From: Janthinobacterium sp. ROICE36
GTDB taxonomy: Bacteria; Pseudomonadota; Gammaproteobacteria; Burkholderiales; Burkholderiaceae_D
DNA: 44,107 nt
Direction of reading: 5' to 3'
Assembly (NCBI RefSeq): GCF_002869965.1
Contig: NZ_PEBS01000048.1
Coordinates: 1-44,107, forward strand
This document shows positions 8,525 to 17,515 of this stretch, one piece after another (the stretch's first letter is position 1; each line of letters begins with the position of its first letter). The notes beneath the pieces are model-generated. The model saw only the letters and a list, made by a program, of their open reading frames with translations. It made no database searches and was not told where the DNA came from. Position numbers and translations under genes: made by a program.

Positions 8525-10638
8525 AAGGGTTTGTTTTACTGATGGGCGGCCTGCTGGCCGGCCCGGTCTTCGCTGAAGCGATATTGACGCCGGCCCAGGT
8601 GCAAGCCGCCTACCGCAGTTCGGAAGCGCAGTTGCTGGACCGCAGCGGCGCGCCCCTGCAATCGTTACGCGTGGACATGCAAGTGCGGCGTTTGCCCTGG
8701 GTGGCGCTGGCCGACATTTCTCCCGCCGTGCAGCAAGCCGTGCTGCTGGCGGAAGACCAGCGTTTCATGCGCCATGGCGGCGTGGATGTGTCCGCGCTGG
8801 CCACGGCCGCCTGGGACAATCTGTTTTCGAAAAAGCCCCGGGGCGCCTCGACCATCACCATGCAGCTGGCGGGCCAGCTGGACGCCGACTTGCAGGCGCA
8901 AGCGGGCGGGCGCAGCCTGCGCCAGAAATGGGAGCAGATGCGTGCCGCGCAAGCCATCGAAGACAGCTGGAGCAAAGCGCAGATTTTTGAAGCGTATTTG
9001 AACCTGGTGTCGTTCCGTGGCGAGCTGCAGGGCATCGCCTCCGCCTCGTACAGCCTGTTCGGCAAGGCGCCGTCCGGCCTGAATCAGACGGACGGCATCA
9101 TTTTGGCCAGCCTGGTGCGGGCGCCGAATGCGCCGCCAGCCACCGTCACGCGGCGCGCCTGCGCGCTGGCCAAAGAGTGGCGCATGGACAGCAGTTGCCA
9201 GTTGATCGGCCAGCGCGTGCAGACGGCCTTGCAGCGCACGGCCCTGTACGCCGACCTGGCCCCCGCGCCACAAGTGGCGCAGCAGCTGCTCAAGCAATCG
9301 GGCGCCGCCGTGCGTAGCACCCTCGATGGTCCTCTGCAGCGCTTTGCGCAGGAAAACCTGCGCCAGCAACTGGCCTCCTTGCGCGAGCGCAATGTCAACG
9401 ATGGCGCCATCATCGTGCTCGACAACCGTAGCGGAGACATTCTTGCCTATGTCGGCAACGCGGGCGGCAGCCACGTCGATGGCGTGGCTGCCCTGCGCCA
9501 GGCCGGTTCCACCTTGAAACCATTCCTGTATGAACTGGCCATCGAGCGCCAGCTAATGACGGCCGCGTCCGTCATGGACGACTCGCCGCTCGACGTCGCC
9601 ACGGCGTCGGGCATGTATGCGCCGCAAAACTACGACCGCAATTTCAAGGGCCATGTCAGCGCCCGCACCAGCCTGGCCAGTTCGCTCAACATTCCCGCCG
9701 TGCGCACGGTGTTGCTGGCGGGGCAGGAGGGCTTTTACAACCGCCTCAAGGAAGTGGGCCTGTCCAGCCTGACGGAGCCGGCCGAATACTACGGCCCCTC
9801 GCTGGCGCTGGGCTCGTCCGAAGTGACCCTGCTGGAACTGGCCAACGCCTACCGCGCGCTGGCCAATGGCGGGCTGTACAGCACGGCCATCCTGCAGCCA
9901 GGGCAGGCCGGCAAGGACCGGCGCCGCGTGATGGAAGCGGGCGCCGCCTTCATCGTCGGCGATATCCTGGCCGACCGCGCCGCGCGCAGCATGACGTTTG
10001 GCTTGCGCAACGAGCTGGGAACGAATTTCTGGAGCGCCGTCAAGACGGGCACCAGCAAGGACATGCGCGACAACTGGTGCATGGGTTACTCGGCGCGCTA
10101 CACGGTGGGCGTCTGGGTGGGCAACTTCGACGGCAAGCCCATGTGGGACGTATCGGGCGTGACGGGCGCCGCGCCCGTGTGGCGCGACGTCATGGATTAC
10201 CTGCACAAGAACGTGCCCAGCCATGCTCCTAAGGCGCCACCCGGCGTGCTGCAGCAGATGGTGGCATACCAGCCCGCGCTGGAAGCGCCGCGCCGCGAAT
10301 GGTTTATCGCCGGCACGGAAAGCCCCGTCATCGCCGTGCTGGGCGACAGCGTGAAGCCGCCCGCCATCGTGTATCCGGCCGAGGACAGCATCCTCGCCAT
10401 CGACCCCGACATCCCGCCCGCCCTGCAGCGCGTCTTCTTCCAGGCGCAAGGCAGCCGCGATTTGCGCTGGGTACTCGACGGCAAGGACATGGGCGCGGCG
10501 CTTGACAGCATCAGCTGGTGCCCCGTGCCGGGCAAGCATGCACTGGCCCTCGTCGACGCCACCGGCAAGACGGTGGCAAGGGTAGCGTTCCAGGTGCGGG
10601 GCAACGCCTTGGCACAGCTTGCCGCACAGGGTAAATAA
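8521..10638 (+). CDS. pbpC: Penicillin-binding protein 1C
   Basis: A 705-residue bifunctional peptidoglycan synthase. The GT51 glycosyltransferase domain shows LLAEDQRFMRHGGVD with catalytic Glu78 and GASTITMQLAGQL. The transpeptidase domain shows GSTLKPF (Ser330), SSLN and KTGTS (Lys508). A C-terminal PBP1C-type domain (about 610-705) follows. The start GTG 8521 overlaps the TGA of the alpha-2-macroglobulin gene by two bases (GTGA), giving translational coupling; the frame is open further upstream inside that gene but has no start signal there. The hydrophobic N-terminus (KGFVLLMGGLLAGPVFAEA) may be a cleaved signal rather than an anchor. In E. coli the same pair (yfhM-pbpC) is thought to repair the wall and block proteases after outer-membrane breach. 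Confidence 0.95.
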   Translation: MKGFVLLMGGLLAGPVFAEAILTPAQVQAAYRSSEAQLLDRSGAPLQSLRVDMQVRRLPWVALADISPAVQQAVLLAEDQRFMRHGGVDVSALATAAWDNLFSKKPRGASTITMQLAGQLDADLQAQAGGRSLRQKWEQMRAAQAIEDSWSKAQIFEAYLNLVSFRGELQGIASASYSLFGKAPSGLNQTDGIILASLVRAPNAPPATVTRRACALAKEWRMDSSCQLIGQRVQTALQRTALYADLAPAPQVAQQLLKQSGAAVRSTLDGPLQRFAQENLRQQLASLRERNVNDGAIIVLDNRSGDILAYVGNAGGSHVDGVAALRQAGSTLKPFLYELAIERQLMTAASVMDDSPLDVATASGMYAPQNYDRNFKGHVSARTSLASSLNIPAVRTVLLAGQEGFYNRLKEVGLSSLTEPAEYYGPSLALGSSEVTLLELANAYRALANGGLYSTAILQPGQAGKDRRRVMEAGAAFIVGDILADRAARSMTFGLRNELGTNFWSAVKTGTSKDMRDNWCMGYSARYTVGVWVGNFDGKPMWDVSGVTGAAPVWRDVMDYLHKNVPSHAPKAPPGVLQQMVAYQPALEAPRREWFIAGTESPVIAVLGDSVKPPAIVYPAEDSILAIDPDIPPALQRVFFQAQGSRDLRWVLDGKDMGAALDSISWCPVPGKHALALVDATGKTVARVAFQVRGNALAQLAAQGK

Positions 10639-11943
10639 TCAGTTCGTTGGATAATTCGCCGGGTCGGTGGCTGGCGTGACGTAATGCCGCAAGACGTCAC
10701 CGCCGTGCGGATGCTGCTGCTTGCGGCGTGTCTCTTCCGATGGCGGGCTGATCAGCACGATGCTCGCTTCCTCCGGCTTGCGTAAATTCACCACCGCGCT
10801 GACGCCGCCATCGCGGTAGCTGCCCATCACGGCTATGGCCATTTGCACGAACAGGGTGGCCGCGCCCGTGTTGCCCAGGCGCTGATCCGTGTCTATCCAC
10901 TGCGCCGTGTTGCCGCTGTCGAGTTCCGTGCCGCCATCTTCCGCATGTTTCAGCAAGGTTTTGTGCAGTGTCACCAGTTGGGCCTGATTGCCGCCTGTGG
11001 CGGCGGTCAGCCGCGCCGGCGCGGCGGACCGCTCCGCTTCCGGCAAGCTGCGCAAGGCTTGTTCGCGCTGGTCGCGCCGCGTGAACGGCTTGCCGTGTTC
11101 ATCCGTCATCCTGACGAACGTGGGCCGGTGGATGAAGCCGAAGGTCGGCAGGCGGTCCAGTTGCGTCAGTTGTTCCTTGTTGAACGGCAAGGGTATCCGG
11201 ATGCTCGCTGAAGCGGCGCGGACCGGCAATGAACAGATGCCAGTGCAGGCCGGAGGGTGCGGCGCCAGCGGCCAAACCTATTACCGGCGCATCGGGGCGG
11301 TCCAGCATGCGTGAGTTGTAGATAGGTGGTTCCGCGTTCAACACGGGCACGCCGAAATACATAGGGATGTACTTGGCGCCATTTTCCAGCGCCACTGCGG
11401 CCACCCGACATTCCTGATCTTTCCATGGCATCCCATGGATACTTTTCTTTGTCCTGTTCGCGGATGCTGGCATAGGCGTTTCCCTTCTGCAGCGCTTCCC
11501 ACAATTTTCCTTGTCGGTATTTGTCCAGGGTGACGCCGAGGCCGATGACTTCCAGCACATATTCCCTTTTTTCCTGCTTGGTGGGCGTAGCCAGTTGCAC
11601 TTGCGGCTTTGCGACGGCGACAGGCTTGGACGAATGCAGCCAGCGTGCACTTGAAATAGATGGCGTCCGGATCGGCGATCACTTCATGCTTGTCGGACGC
11701 TTGTGGCAGGCGGTAGGTGGCCGGGGTGAACACGTGGCCGTCGCCATACATGCGCGCATCGAGTCCCTGGCATAAACCCTTTTCCACGGCGCCAACACTG
11801 GTGCCCACGTCGTTGACGCCATGGATGACGATGACGTTGCCTGGCAGCTCAGGGCGGATGTGCACGATGGCGTCCTGCATGCGGCCGGAATAGAGCAGGG
11901 CGGTGCTCTTGCCGCCGGTGTAGGGAAGTTTGGGATACGCCAT
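10639..11943 (-). pseudogene. Decayed Tle3-like (type VI lipase effector family) gene
   Basis: Read 5' to 3' from ATG 11943, the start (residues around PGNVIVIHGVNDVGTS, then FTPATYRLPQASDKHEV, DPDAIYFK) resembles the N-terminus of the alpha/beta-hydrolase Tle3/DUF3274 family of type VI effectors. After about 11660 the related reading passes to a second frame (KREYVLEVIGLGVTLDKYRQ, 11600-11420), then a third (KYIPMYFGVPVLN, about 11390-11240), then back to the first (LPTFGFIHRPTFVRM to the stop at 10639). Thus there are at least three frame changes, and the GxSxG nucleophile region expected after the N-terminal block is missing. The total of about 430 codons is short for the family. No VgrG, PAAR or Hcp gene is in the window. 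Family identity rests on motif recall; the decay is directly visible. Confidence 0.7.
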
Positions 11944-12053
11944 CGCCGCTCCATGCTGACCAGACAGGACAGCGTAGAGGGGCGCGATGGCGGATTAGTT
12001 GTATTTGCGAAAACTTTGCCGGAAAGGAGGCAGCGTTGCCGTGGATGCAGCCT

Positions 12054-12302
12054 CTACCGGCTGGCCGGCTTGCCCTTGGACAGCTTGCTGTCCGCCAGCC
12101 CCGGCGCGCCCCACAACAGGCCCATCCAGATGCAGAACGACAGGCCGCGGTGCAGCGATGCGAAGCACAGGCCGAAAATCAGGCTGCGCGCGAACGGGTT
12201 CGTGTTTGGCAGGTTGGCACTGTCGAGCAGAAACAGGGTGGCGACGGCGGCAACCGTCATGACGGGCAGCATGAACCACCATTTGCGTTCGATTGGCGAC
12301 AT
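12054..12302 (-). CDS. Small membrane protein of unknown function
   Basis: An 82-residue protein with two hydrophobic segments (about residues 10-27, FMLPVMTVAAVATLFLLD, and about 39-66, LIFGLCFASLHRGLSFCIW) and a charged C-terminal tail (DSKLSKGKPASR). A GAGGA ribosome site stands four to five bases before ATG 12302. I do not recognise a family. It lies between the decayed Tle3-like gene and a secreted unknown protein on the same strand, with a 51-base gap to the latter, so the two may be co-transcribed. A role as immunity protein for the dead effector is conceivable but unsupported. Confidence 0.6.
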   Translation of the reverse strand: MSPIERKWWFMLPVMTVAAVATLFLLDSANLPNTNPFARSLIFGLCFASLHRGLSFCIWMGLLWGAPGLADSKLSKGKPASR

Positions 12303-12353
12303 GATTTCCTCGTAAGAAGTGTGTTACCGATTCTAGCGCAATATTGTCAAAAA

Positions 12354-13034
12354 TTACGGCGCACTGATGATTTTCGTCAATGCGATACGATACGCAGGCT
12401 GCACATCGCCATCCTGGTCCAGCTTATCCGTCATGATCACGCCGTAACCTTGCGCGTACCACACGTATTCGCCGCTTTTGCCTTTGCTTTTTCCACCGAC
12501 GTCACGCAGTTCGAACTTGCAGGCGTCGGGGAAGCGGCGCCCGCCCAGTTCCAGGCGTTCCCAGCCCAGGAAGGTGATCGAGAAATCGCGTTTGTCGGTG
12601 CGCGTGGAGGTGGTGATCTTGTCGGACAGTCCCGCCAGCGGGTAGTGGGTGCTTGTTTGCGTGTCCGTGAATTGCACGCGCACTTCCTGGCCGGGGCGCA
12701 TCTTGGCGGGGATGGCGGACTGCGGCGCGTAGACGTTCTTGCTGCGCACGCTGCCGTCTTCGTTGTAGTGCACCATGCCAGTCAGGAATACCTGGCCGTC
12801 GCGGATGTTCTGGTAGGACGTGGCCAGCAGCACGCCGCCGTCGAGGATCAGCTGCGTTCCCTTGAGCTTCTTGCCCTCGAAGGTTTCTTCGACGTTGATT
12901 TGCGCGTCGCCATTGTTCTTGCTGAACTTGATACCCGTCGTCAGCTCCATGCAATCGCCCACCGTGGGCGCCGCCTGTACACTGGCGGCGGCCAGTACGC
13001 CTGCCGCCACCATCGCTTGCCATGCTGCTTTCAT
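12354..13034 (-). CDS. Secreted protein of unknown function
   Basis: A 226-residue protein with a clear signal peptide (MKAAWQAMVAAGVLAAASVQA, cleaved before APT). The mature part is rich in beta-prone, polar segments (GTQLILDGGVLLATSYQ, VFLTGMVHYNEDGSVRSKN, EYVWYAQGYGVIMTD) and resembles no family I can name; the pattern fits a periplasmic beta-sandwich. It has two Cys in the mature part (GDCMEL and DACKFEL) that could form a disulfide. ATG 13034 is chosen over ATG 13040 because AAGGA lies five bases before it and directly abuts the earlier ATG. It is divergent from another secreted unknown (13196). Confidence 0.75.
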   Translation of the reverse strand: MKAAWQAMVAAGVLAAASVQAAPTVGDCMELTTGIKFSKNNGDAQINVEETFEGKKLKGTQLILDGGVLLATSYQNIRDGQVFLTGMVHYNEDGSVRSKNVYAPQSAIPAKMRPGQEVRVQFTDTQTSTHYPLAGLSDKITTSTRTDKRDFSITFLGWERLELGGRRFPDACKFELRDVGGKSKGKSGEYVWYAQGYGVIMTDKLDQDGDVQPAYRIALTKIISAP

Positions 13035-13195
13035 TGCCATCCTTGTTATTTTTAATGATGCGATGATAGCGTGCGGCTACTGTTCATGAGTGCACGATTG
13101 CATTATGCTCGAACTGCGGGCGGCATCAGGACCACCTGCGATTGGCGTCAGCGGGCCGCGCGTTTCGCGGCATGGATCGTTGCAGGAGTTAGCCC

Positions 13196-13714
13196 ATGAC
13201 ATTACGATTGTCGATATTGCTGTCCTTGCTGTACGGTGCGCTCGCGCTGCCAGTCGCGCAGGCGGAAGATGCGCCCTATGCCATGCGCGCCGCTTCGGCG
13301 CCTGTGCAAGGCGCGCTGGATCTGGGTTTCCTGGATGAGGCGCCCAACCGAAAATTCAAGCGGCGCGTGGACTTGTCCGGCATCACCCGTGCCGACGACT
13401 TGGCGGTCGTCAAGGCGGCCATCAATCCTGTCGTGGTTTTTTTTCAGGTAACAGGGGCGGTACGCCAGCCTGCGCATGCGATACGGATGGTGACGACGCG
13501 CAACGGCGAACTGGCCTTGATCAAGCCTCCGCGTATCGATGACTATAATTATCTTCTTGCGCGCCGCTTGTGGAACTGGACCGTGCATGACGCACAGACC
13601 ATCAGCTTGACGGTCGAGTTCGTGGGACTCAGTAATACTCAGCCCCACTATTTCAACACCTATGTCTTTGTCGAACGCTACGGCACTTGGCTGTTCGACC
13701 GCCACGTGCTGTAG
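13196..13714 (+). CDS. Secreted protein of unknown function
   Basis: A 172-residue protein with a signal peptide (MTLRLSILLSLLYGALALPVAQA, then EDAPY). The mature part has a basic patch (NRKFKRRVDL) and a C-terminal aromatic-rich segment (PHYFNTYVFVERYGTWLF). No family recognised. AGGAG stands eight bases before ATG 13196. The 161-base gap to the divergent secreted protein at 13034 should hold promoters for both. The gene ends 32 bases from the convergent gene at 13747. Confidence 0.7.
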   Translation: MTLRLSILLSLLYGALALPVAQAEDAPYAMRAASAPVQGALDLGFLDEAPNRKFKRRVDLSGITRADDLAVVKAAINPVVVFFQVTGAVRQPAHAIRMVTTRNGELALIKPPRIDDYNYLLARRLWNWTVHDAQTISLTVEFVGLSNTQPHYFNTYVFVERYGTWLFDRHVL

Positions 13715-13746
13715 TGGCGTTTCGCGTCATGCATAAGCGCCGCGCG

Positions 13747-14091
13747 TCAGCGCGCCGTTGCTGCTGGCGGTGGCGCGATGGGAATGCTTGGTGCTGCTGG
13801 CGTCGCGGCTGGGGGCGCAGTGGGCGTGCCGCCGTGCGGCTTGTCCCCGGAATTGGCCGTGGGCTTGTTACGCCGCGTGCGCTTGTCCGTGCGGGTTTTG
13901 CCGGGCTTGCCGTCGTGCACCAGCTTGCCCTTGTTGTCGAGTTTGTCGGACTGGTCCGATTTCTGGCCCGGATCATTTGGATTGTTGGCGTGGTTGCCTG
14001 TCTGGTTCACATTCGTCGTCGACTGGGCTTGCACCCAGGCGCCGCCGACGGTCATCAGGGTGGCGGCCAGCAAGAGAGCGGCGGTTTTCAT
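13747..14091 (-). CDS. Small secreted low-complexity protein
   Basis: A 114-residue protein: signal peptide (MKTAALLLAATLMTVGGAWVQA), then an Asn/Asp/Lys-rich hydrophilic stretch (NVNQTGNHANNPNDPGQ, GKPGKTRTDKRTRRNKP) and a Pro/Ala/Thr-rich tail. It is probably unfolded in the periplasm. AGGA seven bases before ATG 14091 supports the start. Opposite-strand frames over the same bases are longer but lack any start signal. Function unknown. Confidence 0.6.
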   Translation of the reverse strand: MKTAALLLAATLMTVGGAWVQAQSTTNVNQTGNHANNPNDPGQKSDQSDKLDNKGKLVHDGKPGKTRTDKRTRRNKPTANSGDKPHGGTPTAPPAATPAAPSIPIAPPPAATAR

Positions 14092-14196
14092 GGCAGTGTC
14101 CTGTGCAGAAGTGAGTAAGAACCGGCATTCTCACACAGGATACCGCCCGCACGGGTAGGACGGCGCCGCATGCTTGTGTCGGCAATTTGCTTCAGA

Positions 14197-15543
14197 TCAA
14201 CGAAATTGTTCCGTCGAGATATCAAAGCGCTTGAGCTTGTCGTACAGGGTTTTCTTCGGGATATTCAAGGCCGCCGCCGCCTCGATGACGTTGCCGTTAT
14301 GGCGGCGCAAGGCTTCCTCGATGATGGAAATTTCAAAGGTGTCGACTTGCTCGGCCAGCGAGGCTTCGCGGCAACCGGCCGGACTCAGCGTGTCGTCGAG
14401 CAAGCCCAGCACGAAGCGGTCGGCCACATTGTGCAGCTCGCGCACATTGCCGGCCCAGCGCTGCGCCATCAGGGACGCGATCAGTTCGCCGCTGACGAGG
14501 GCCGCCGGCTGGCAATAGCGCAGCGCCGCCTGGAGCACGAAAAATTCGAACAGCAGGGGAATATCCTCGCGCCGGTTGCGCAGCGCGGGCAGGGTCAGGC
14601 TGGCCACGTTCAGGCGGTAATACAGGTCGGGCCGGAACTTGCCCTGTTCGGCCAGCACATTCAAATCTTCCTTGGCGGCGGCGATCACGCGGAAATCCAC
14701 GGAAATGAGCTTATTCGAGCCCAACCGTTCCACCTGCCGCTCCTGCAGCACGCGCAGCAGCTTGACTTGCAGGGCCAGCGGCATGCTTTCGATTTCGTCC
14801 AGAAACAGGGTGCCGCCGTTGGCGTATTCGATCTTGCCGATGCGCTGGCGCTGCGCGCCGGTAAATGCGCCTTCCTCGTGGCCGAACAGTTCCGATTCAA
14901 AGATGGATTCGGGCAGCGCGCCGCAGTTGATGGCCACGAAAGGGTGGTCGCGCCGCTCGCTGAAATCGTGCAGGCAGCGGGCAATCAGTTCTTTGCCTGT
15001 GCCTGTTTCGCCGAGGATGATGATGTCGGCAGACTTGGGCGCCAGGTTCAACACCAACTGGCGCACCTTGGCCATGGCCGCGCTGCGGCCGACGATGCGC
15101 GCTTCGATGCCGACCCGCTGCTCGAGCTGGCGGCGCAAGTTCATGTTTTCCAGCACCAGGTGGCGTTTATCGAGCGCGCGCCGACACACTTCCACCAGCA
15201 GGTCGGCGGAAAACGGTTTTTCGATGAAGTCGTAGGCGCCACGGCGCATGGCGCCCACGGCCATCGATACATCGCCATGGCCCGTGACGAGGATGACGGG
15301 CAGGCTGGCATCCTGCGCCACGGCGATATCGAGCAGTTTCAAGCCATCCATGCCGGGCAGCTTGATATCGCTCAATAAAATGCCGGCAAATTCGGGCACC
15401 AGGTAGGGTAGTGCTTCTTCGGCCGTGGCGACGGCCGTGACTTGCAGCCCTGCCAGTTCCAGCGATTGCCGGGCGCCCTTGCGCACGACGGCATCGTCTT
15501 CCACCAGCAGCACTTGCATGCCTTCAAAATTATTCTCGTGCAT
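14197..15543 (-). CDS. DctD-like sigma-54-dependent response regulator
   Basis: A 448-residue NtrC-family activator. The receiver domain (9-122) has the phosphoacceptor Asp59 (SDIKLPGMDG). The AAA+ domain (about 148-375) has Walker A GETGTGKE (178-185) and GAFTGA (225-230), the loop that touches sigma-54, plus the Walker B segment GGTLFLDEI. A Fis-type helix-turn-helix closes it (NVIEAAAALNIPKKTLYDKL). Architecture and sequence are closest to DctD, which normally controls C4-dicarboxylate uptake. Its ATG overlaps the TGA of the sensor kinase by one base (TGATG), so the two are coupled. The neighbouring ABC importer with a sigma-54 promoter is the likely target. Confidence 0.93.
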   Translation of the reverse strand: MHENNFEGMQVLLVEDDAVVRKGARQSLELAGLQVTAVATAEEALPYLVPEFAGILLSDIKLPGMDGLKLLDIAVAQDASLPVILVTGHGDVSMAVGAMRRGAYDFIEKPFSADLLVEVCRRALDKRHLVLENMNLRRQLEQRVGIEARIVGRSAAMAKVRQLVLNLAPKSADIIILGETGTGKELIARCLHDFSERRDHPFVAINCGALPESIFESELFGHEEGAFTGAQRQRIGKIEYANGGTLFLDEIESMPLALQVKLLRVLQERQVERLGSNKLISVDFRVIAAAKEDLNVLAEQGKFRPDLYYRLNVASLTLPALRNRREDIPLLFEFFVLQAALRYCQPAALVSGELIASLMAQRWAGNVRELHNVADRFVLGLLDDTLSPAGCREASLAEQVDTFEISIIEEALRRHNGNVIEAAAALNIPKKTLYDKLKRFDISTEQFR

Positions 15544-17438
15544 CAGATGTTTCCTTCGTCTCTCTCCCCCGGGTCGCAGCTCAGGGTGATGGTAAATTGC
15601 GCGCCGCCCCCTTCCTGCGCGCTGCGGTTGCGCACGGCCAGTGCGCTGCCGGCCGCGCGCAGTATGCCTGCGCTGATCGATAATCCCAAGCCCAGTCCGT
15701 GTTCCTTGGTGGTATAGAAGGGGTCGAAGATCTTGTCGAGCGAGGCCAGCGGGATGCCGGGGCCATTATCGGTGATATGCAGCACGGCAAGGCTACCTTC
15801 GCGGCGCACCTGGAACCATATCTGCACGGGCTCGCTTTCCGGCACGGCATCCATGGCGTTGGTAATCAAGTTGGTAAACACCTGTTCCAGGCCGATGGCG
15901 TTGCACAGCACGATGATGTCGTCCTCAAGCCAGCTTTCATGCAGGGTCAGGCGCTGCGAATGCTTGCGCGTACGGATTTGCAGCATGGTTTGCGCAAACG
16001 CCTGGCGCACGCTGACGGGTTTGCGGGCATCGTCGCTGCGCCGCGCAAAGCCTTTCAATTGCGACGTCACGTAACCGAGGCGCTTGACGAGGTCGGAAAT
16101 GGTGGAAAGGTTGTCCAGCGCATCGTCGATGCGGCCGCGCGCCAACAAGACTTTGGCATTGTCGGAAAAGGTTTGCAGGGCGGCCAGCGGCTGGTTCAGC
16201 TCGTGCGTGACGCCGGCCGCCATCTGGCCGATGGCCGCCAGTTTACCGCTTTGTACCAGTTCCGCCTGGGCATAGCGCAGGGTTTGCTCGGCCCGCTCGC
16301 GTTCGGCCACTTCCGCCTGCAGGCGGCCATTCGCGTGCACCAGGTCGGCCGTGCGCTGCTCGACCTTGATTTCCAGCTGTTCATAGGCGCTTGCCAGCGT
16401 CTGTTGCGCATTGAGCTTGTCGGCGATGCGGCGCCGGCGCTGGCGCGCATACATCAGGCCCAGCAGCAGCAAGGCCCAGCCCAGCGCGGCGGCGATGGCC
16501 GCGTTGCGCGCCGCCTCATCGACCTGGTCGAGTTCGGCCAGCACCGTGATCTGCCATTGCAGCGGACCCAAGGCGCGGTTCACGGCCAGATAGTTCACCT
16601 TCTCGGCGCTGCCGGACAGGGCCGGCGTATCACCCGACTGTTGGCGTTCCAGGGTCATCACGCTGGCGCCGTCGGCGAACTGGCGCAGTACCTTGTGCGG
16701 CAGGATGGACAGGTTTTCCTGCAGGAACTGGCGTTGCTCGCTGATATCGTTCTTGGCGGCCGACGACAGGGGCGCCAGGGTCTTGAACTTGAAGGCGGGC
16801 GTGGTGGCCAGGATGATCACGCCATTCGCATCCTTGACCCAGATCTGCTCGCCTGCACCGGGCGTGCGCCACGATTGCTCGATCCAGTCCAGGTTGACCT
16901 TGGCGGCGACGATGCCGATGATGCGCCCCTTGCGCTGCACGGGCTGGGAAATGAAATAGCCGGCCTCGAAGGTGGAGAAGCCGATGCCGTAGAAGCGGCC
17001 GATGCCGCCCGCGATCGCGTTCTTGAAATAGGGACGGAAGCCGTAGTTGACGCCCACGTAGGAGCTGCGCTCTTGCCAGTTGCTCGATGCCAGGGTCGTG
17101 CCCTTGTCGTCGAGCACATACACGGCAAAGGCGCCCGCGCGGCGGTTCATGTCGACCAGGTAGGCATTGATCTGCGTGACCTTGTCGGCGCTGGGCTGCT
17201 CCAGCAGTTGCGCCACGGCATCACTCTGGGCCACGGCCAGGGGCAGGAATTCGTATTTGTTGAGGGCGCCGCCGATGGACGCCGCATACAGTTCCGCGCG
17301 CGAATCGAGCGTGCGGTGCAATTCATCGAGCTGGCGCTGCTTGACCCAGGCATACGAGGCCCACGTCAGCACGACCAGTGACCCCACGGCCAGCAGGGGG
17401 GCGAGCGCGGGTCTCAAGGGCCATTTGCCGAATGCCAT
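15543..17438 (-). CDS. DctB-like sensor histidine kinase
   Basis: A 631-residue membrane kinase. One transmembrane helix (about 12-31) leads to a periplasmic sensor of the double-Cache (PDC) kind (about 35-295, with FAVYVLDDKGTTLASSN and the typical YVGVNYGFRPYFKNAI), a second helix (about 300-320) and a coiled coil. The kinase core has phosphoacceptor His412 in GVTHELNQPLAAL, an N box (FTNLITNAMDAV), DNGPGIP and GLGLGLSIS. DctB kinases bind C4-dicarboxylates directly through the outer domain; whether this one does is unknown. ATG 17438 is chosen because CGGAG precedes it; an ATG at 17489 lacks a ribosome site. It lies 77 bases downstream of the ABC ATPase gene on the same strand and may share its transcript. 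Confidence 0.93.
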   Translation of the reverse strand: MAFGKWPLRPALAPLLAVGSLVVLTWASYAWVKQRQLDELHRTLDSRAELYAASIGGALNKYEFLPLAVAQSDAVAQLLEQPSADKVTQINAYLVDMNRRAGAFAVYVLDDKGTTLASSNWQERSSYVGVNYGFRPYFKNAIAGGIGRFYGIGFSTFEAGYFISQPVQRKGRIIGIVAAKVNLDWIEQSWRTPGAGEQIWVKDANGVIILATTPAFKFKTLAPLSSAAKNDISEQRQFLQENLSILPHKVLRQFADGASVMTLERQQSGDTPALSGSAEKVNYLAVNRALGPLQWQITVLAELDQVDEAARNAAIAAALGWALLLLGLMYARQRRRRIADKLNAQQTLASAYEQLEIKVEQRTADLVHANGRLQAEVAERERAEQTLRYAQAELVQSGKLAAIGQMAAGVTHELNQPLAALQTFSDNAKVLLARGRIDDALDNLSTISDLVKRLGYVTSQLKGFARRSDDARKPVSVRQAFAQTMLQIRTRKHSQRLTLHESWLEDDIIVLCNAIGLEQVFTNLITNAMDAVPESEPVQIWFQVRREGSLAVLHITDNGPGIPLASLDKIFDPFYTTKEHGLGLGLSISAGILRAAGSALAVRNRSAQEGGGAQFTITLSCDPGERDEGNI

Positions 17439-17459
17439 GGTGCTCCGTGTGTCGGGTTG

Positions 17460-17489
17460 ATGGGGGCAGCCCCGGTGGGACTCCCCCAT
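17460..17489 (-). other. Hairpin between the ABC ATPase gene and the sensor kinase gene
   Basis: ATGGGGG (17460-17466) and CCCCCAT (17483-17489) form a 7-bp arm pair with 16 bases between, inside which CCC and GGG can pair again. There is no T tract, so it is not a standard terminator; it could stabilise or attenuate a transcript running from the importer genes into the two-component genes. Confidence 0.35.
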
Positions 17490-17515
17490 TTGCTGCTCAC
17501 TACTCAGACATACTA

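Noticed and set aside
15699..17381. 560-codon open frame on the plus strand
   Set aside because: Antisense of the DctB-like kinase gene; no coherent protein features.
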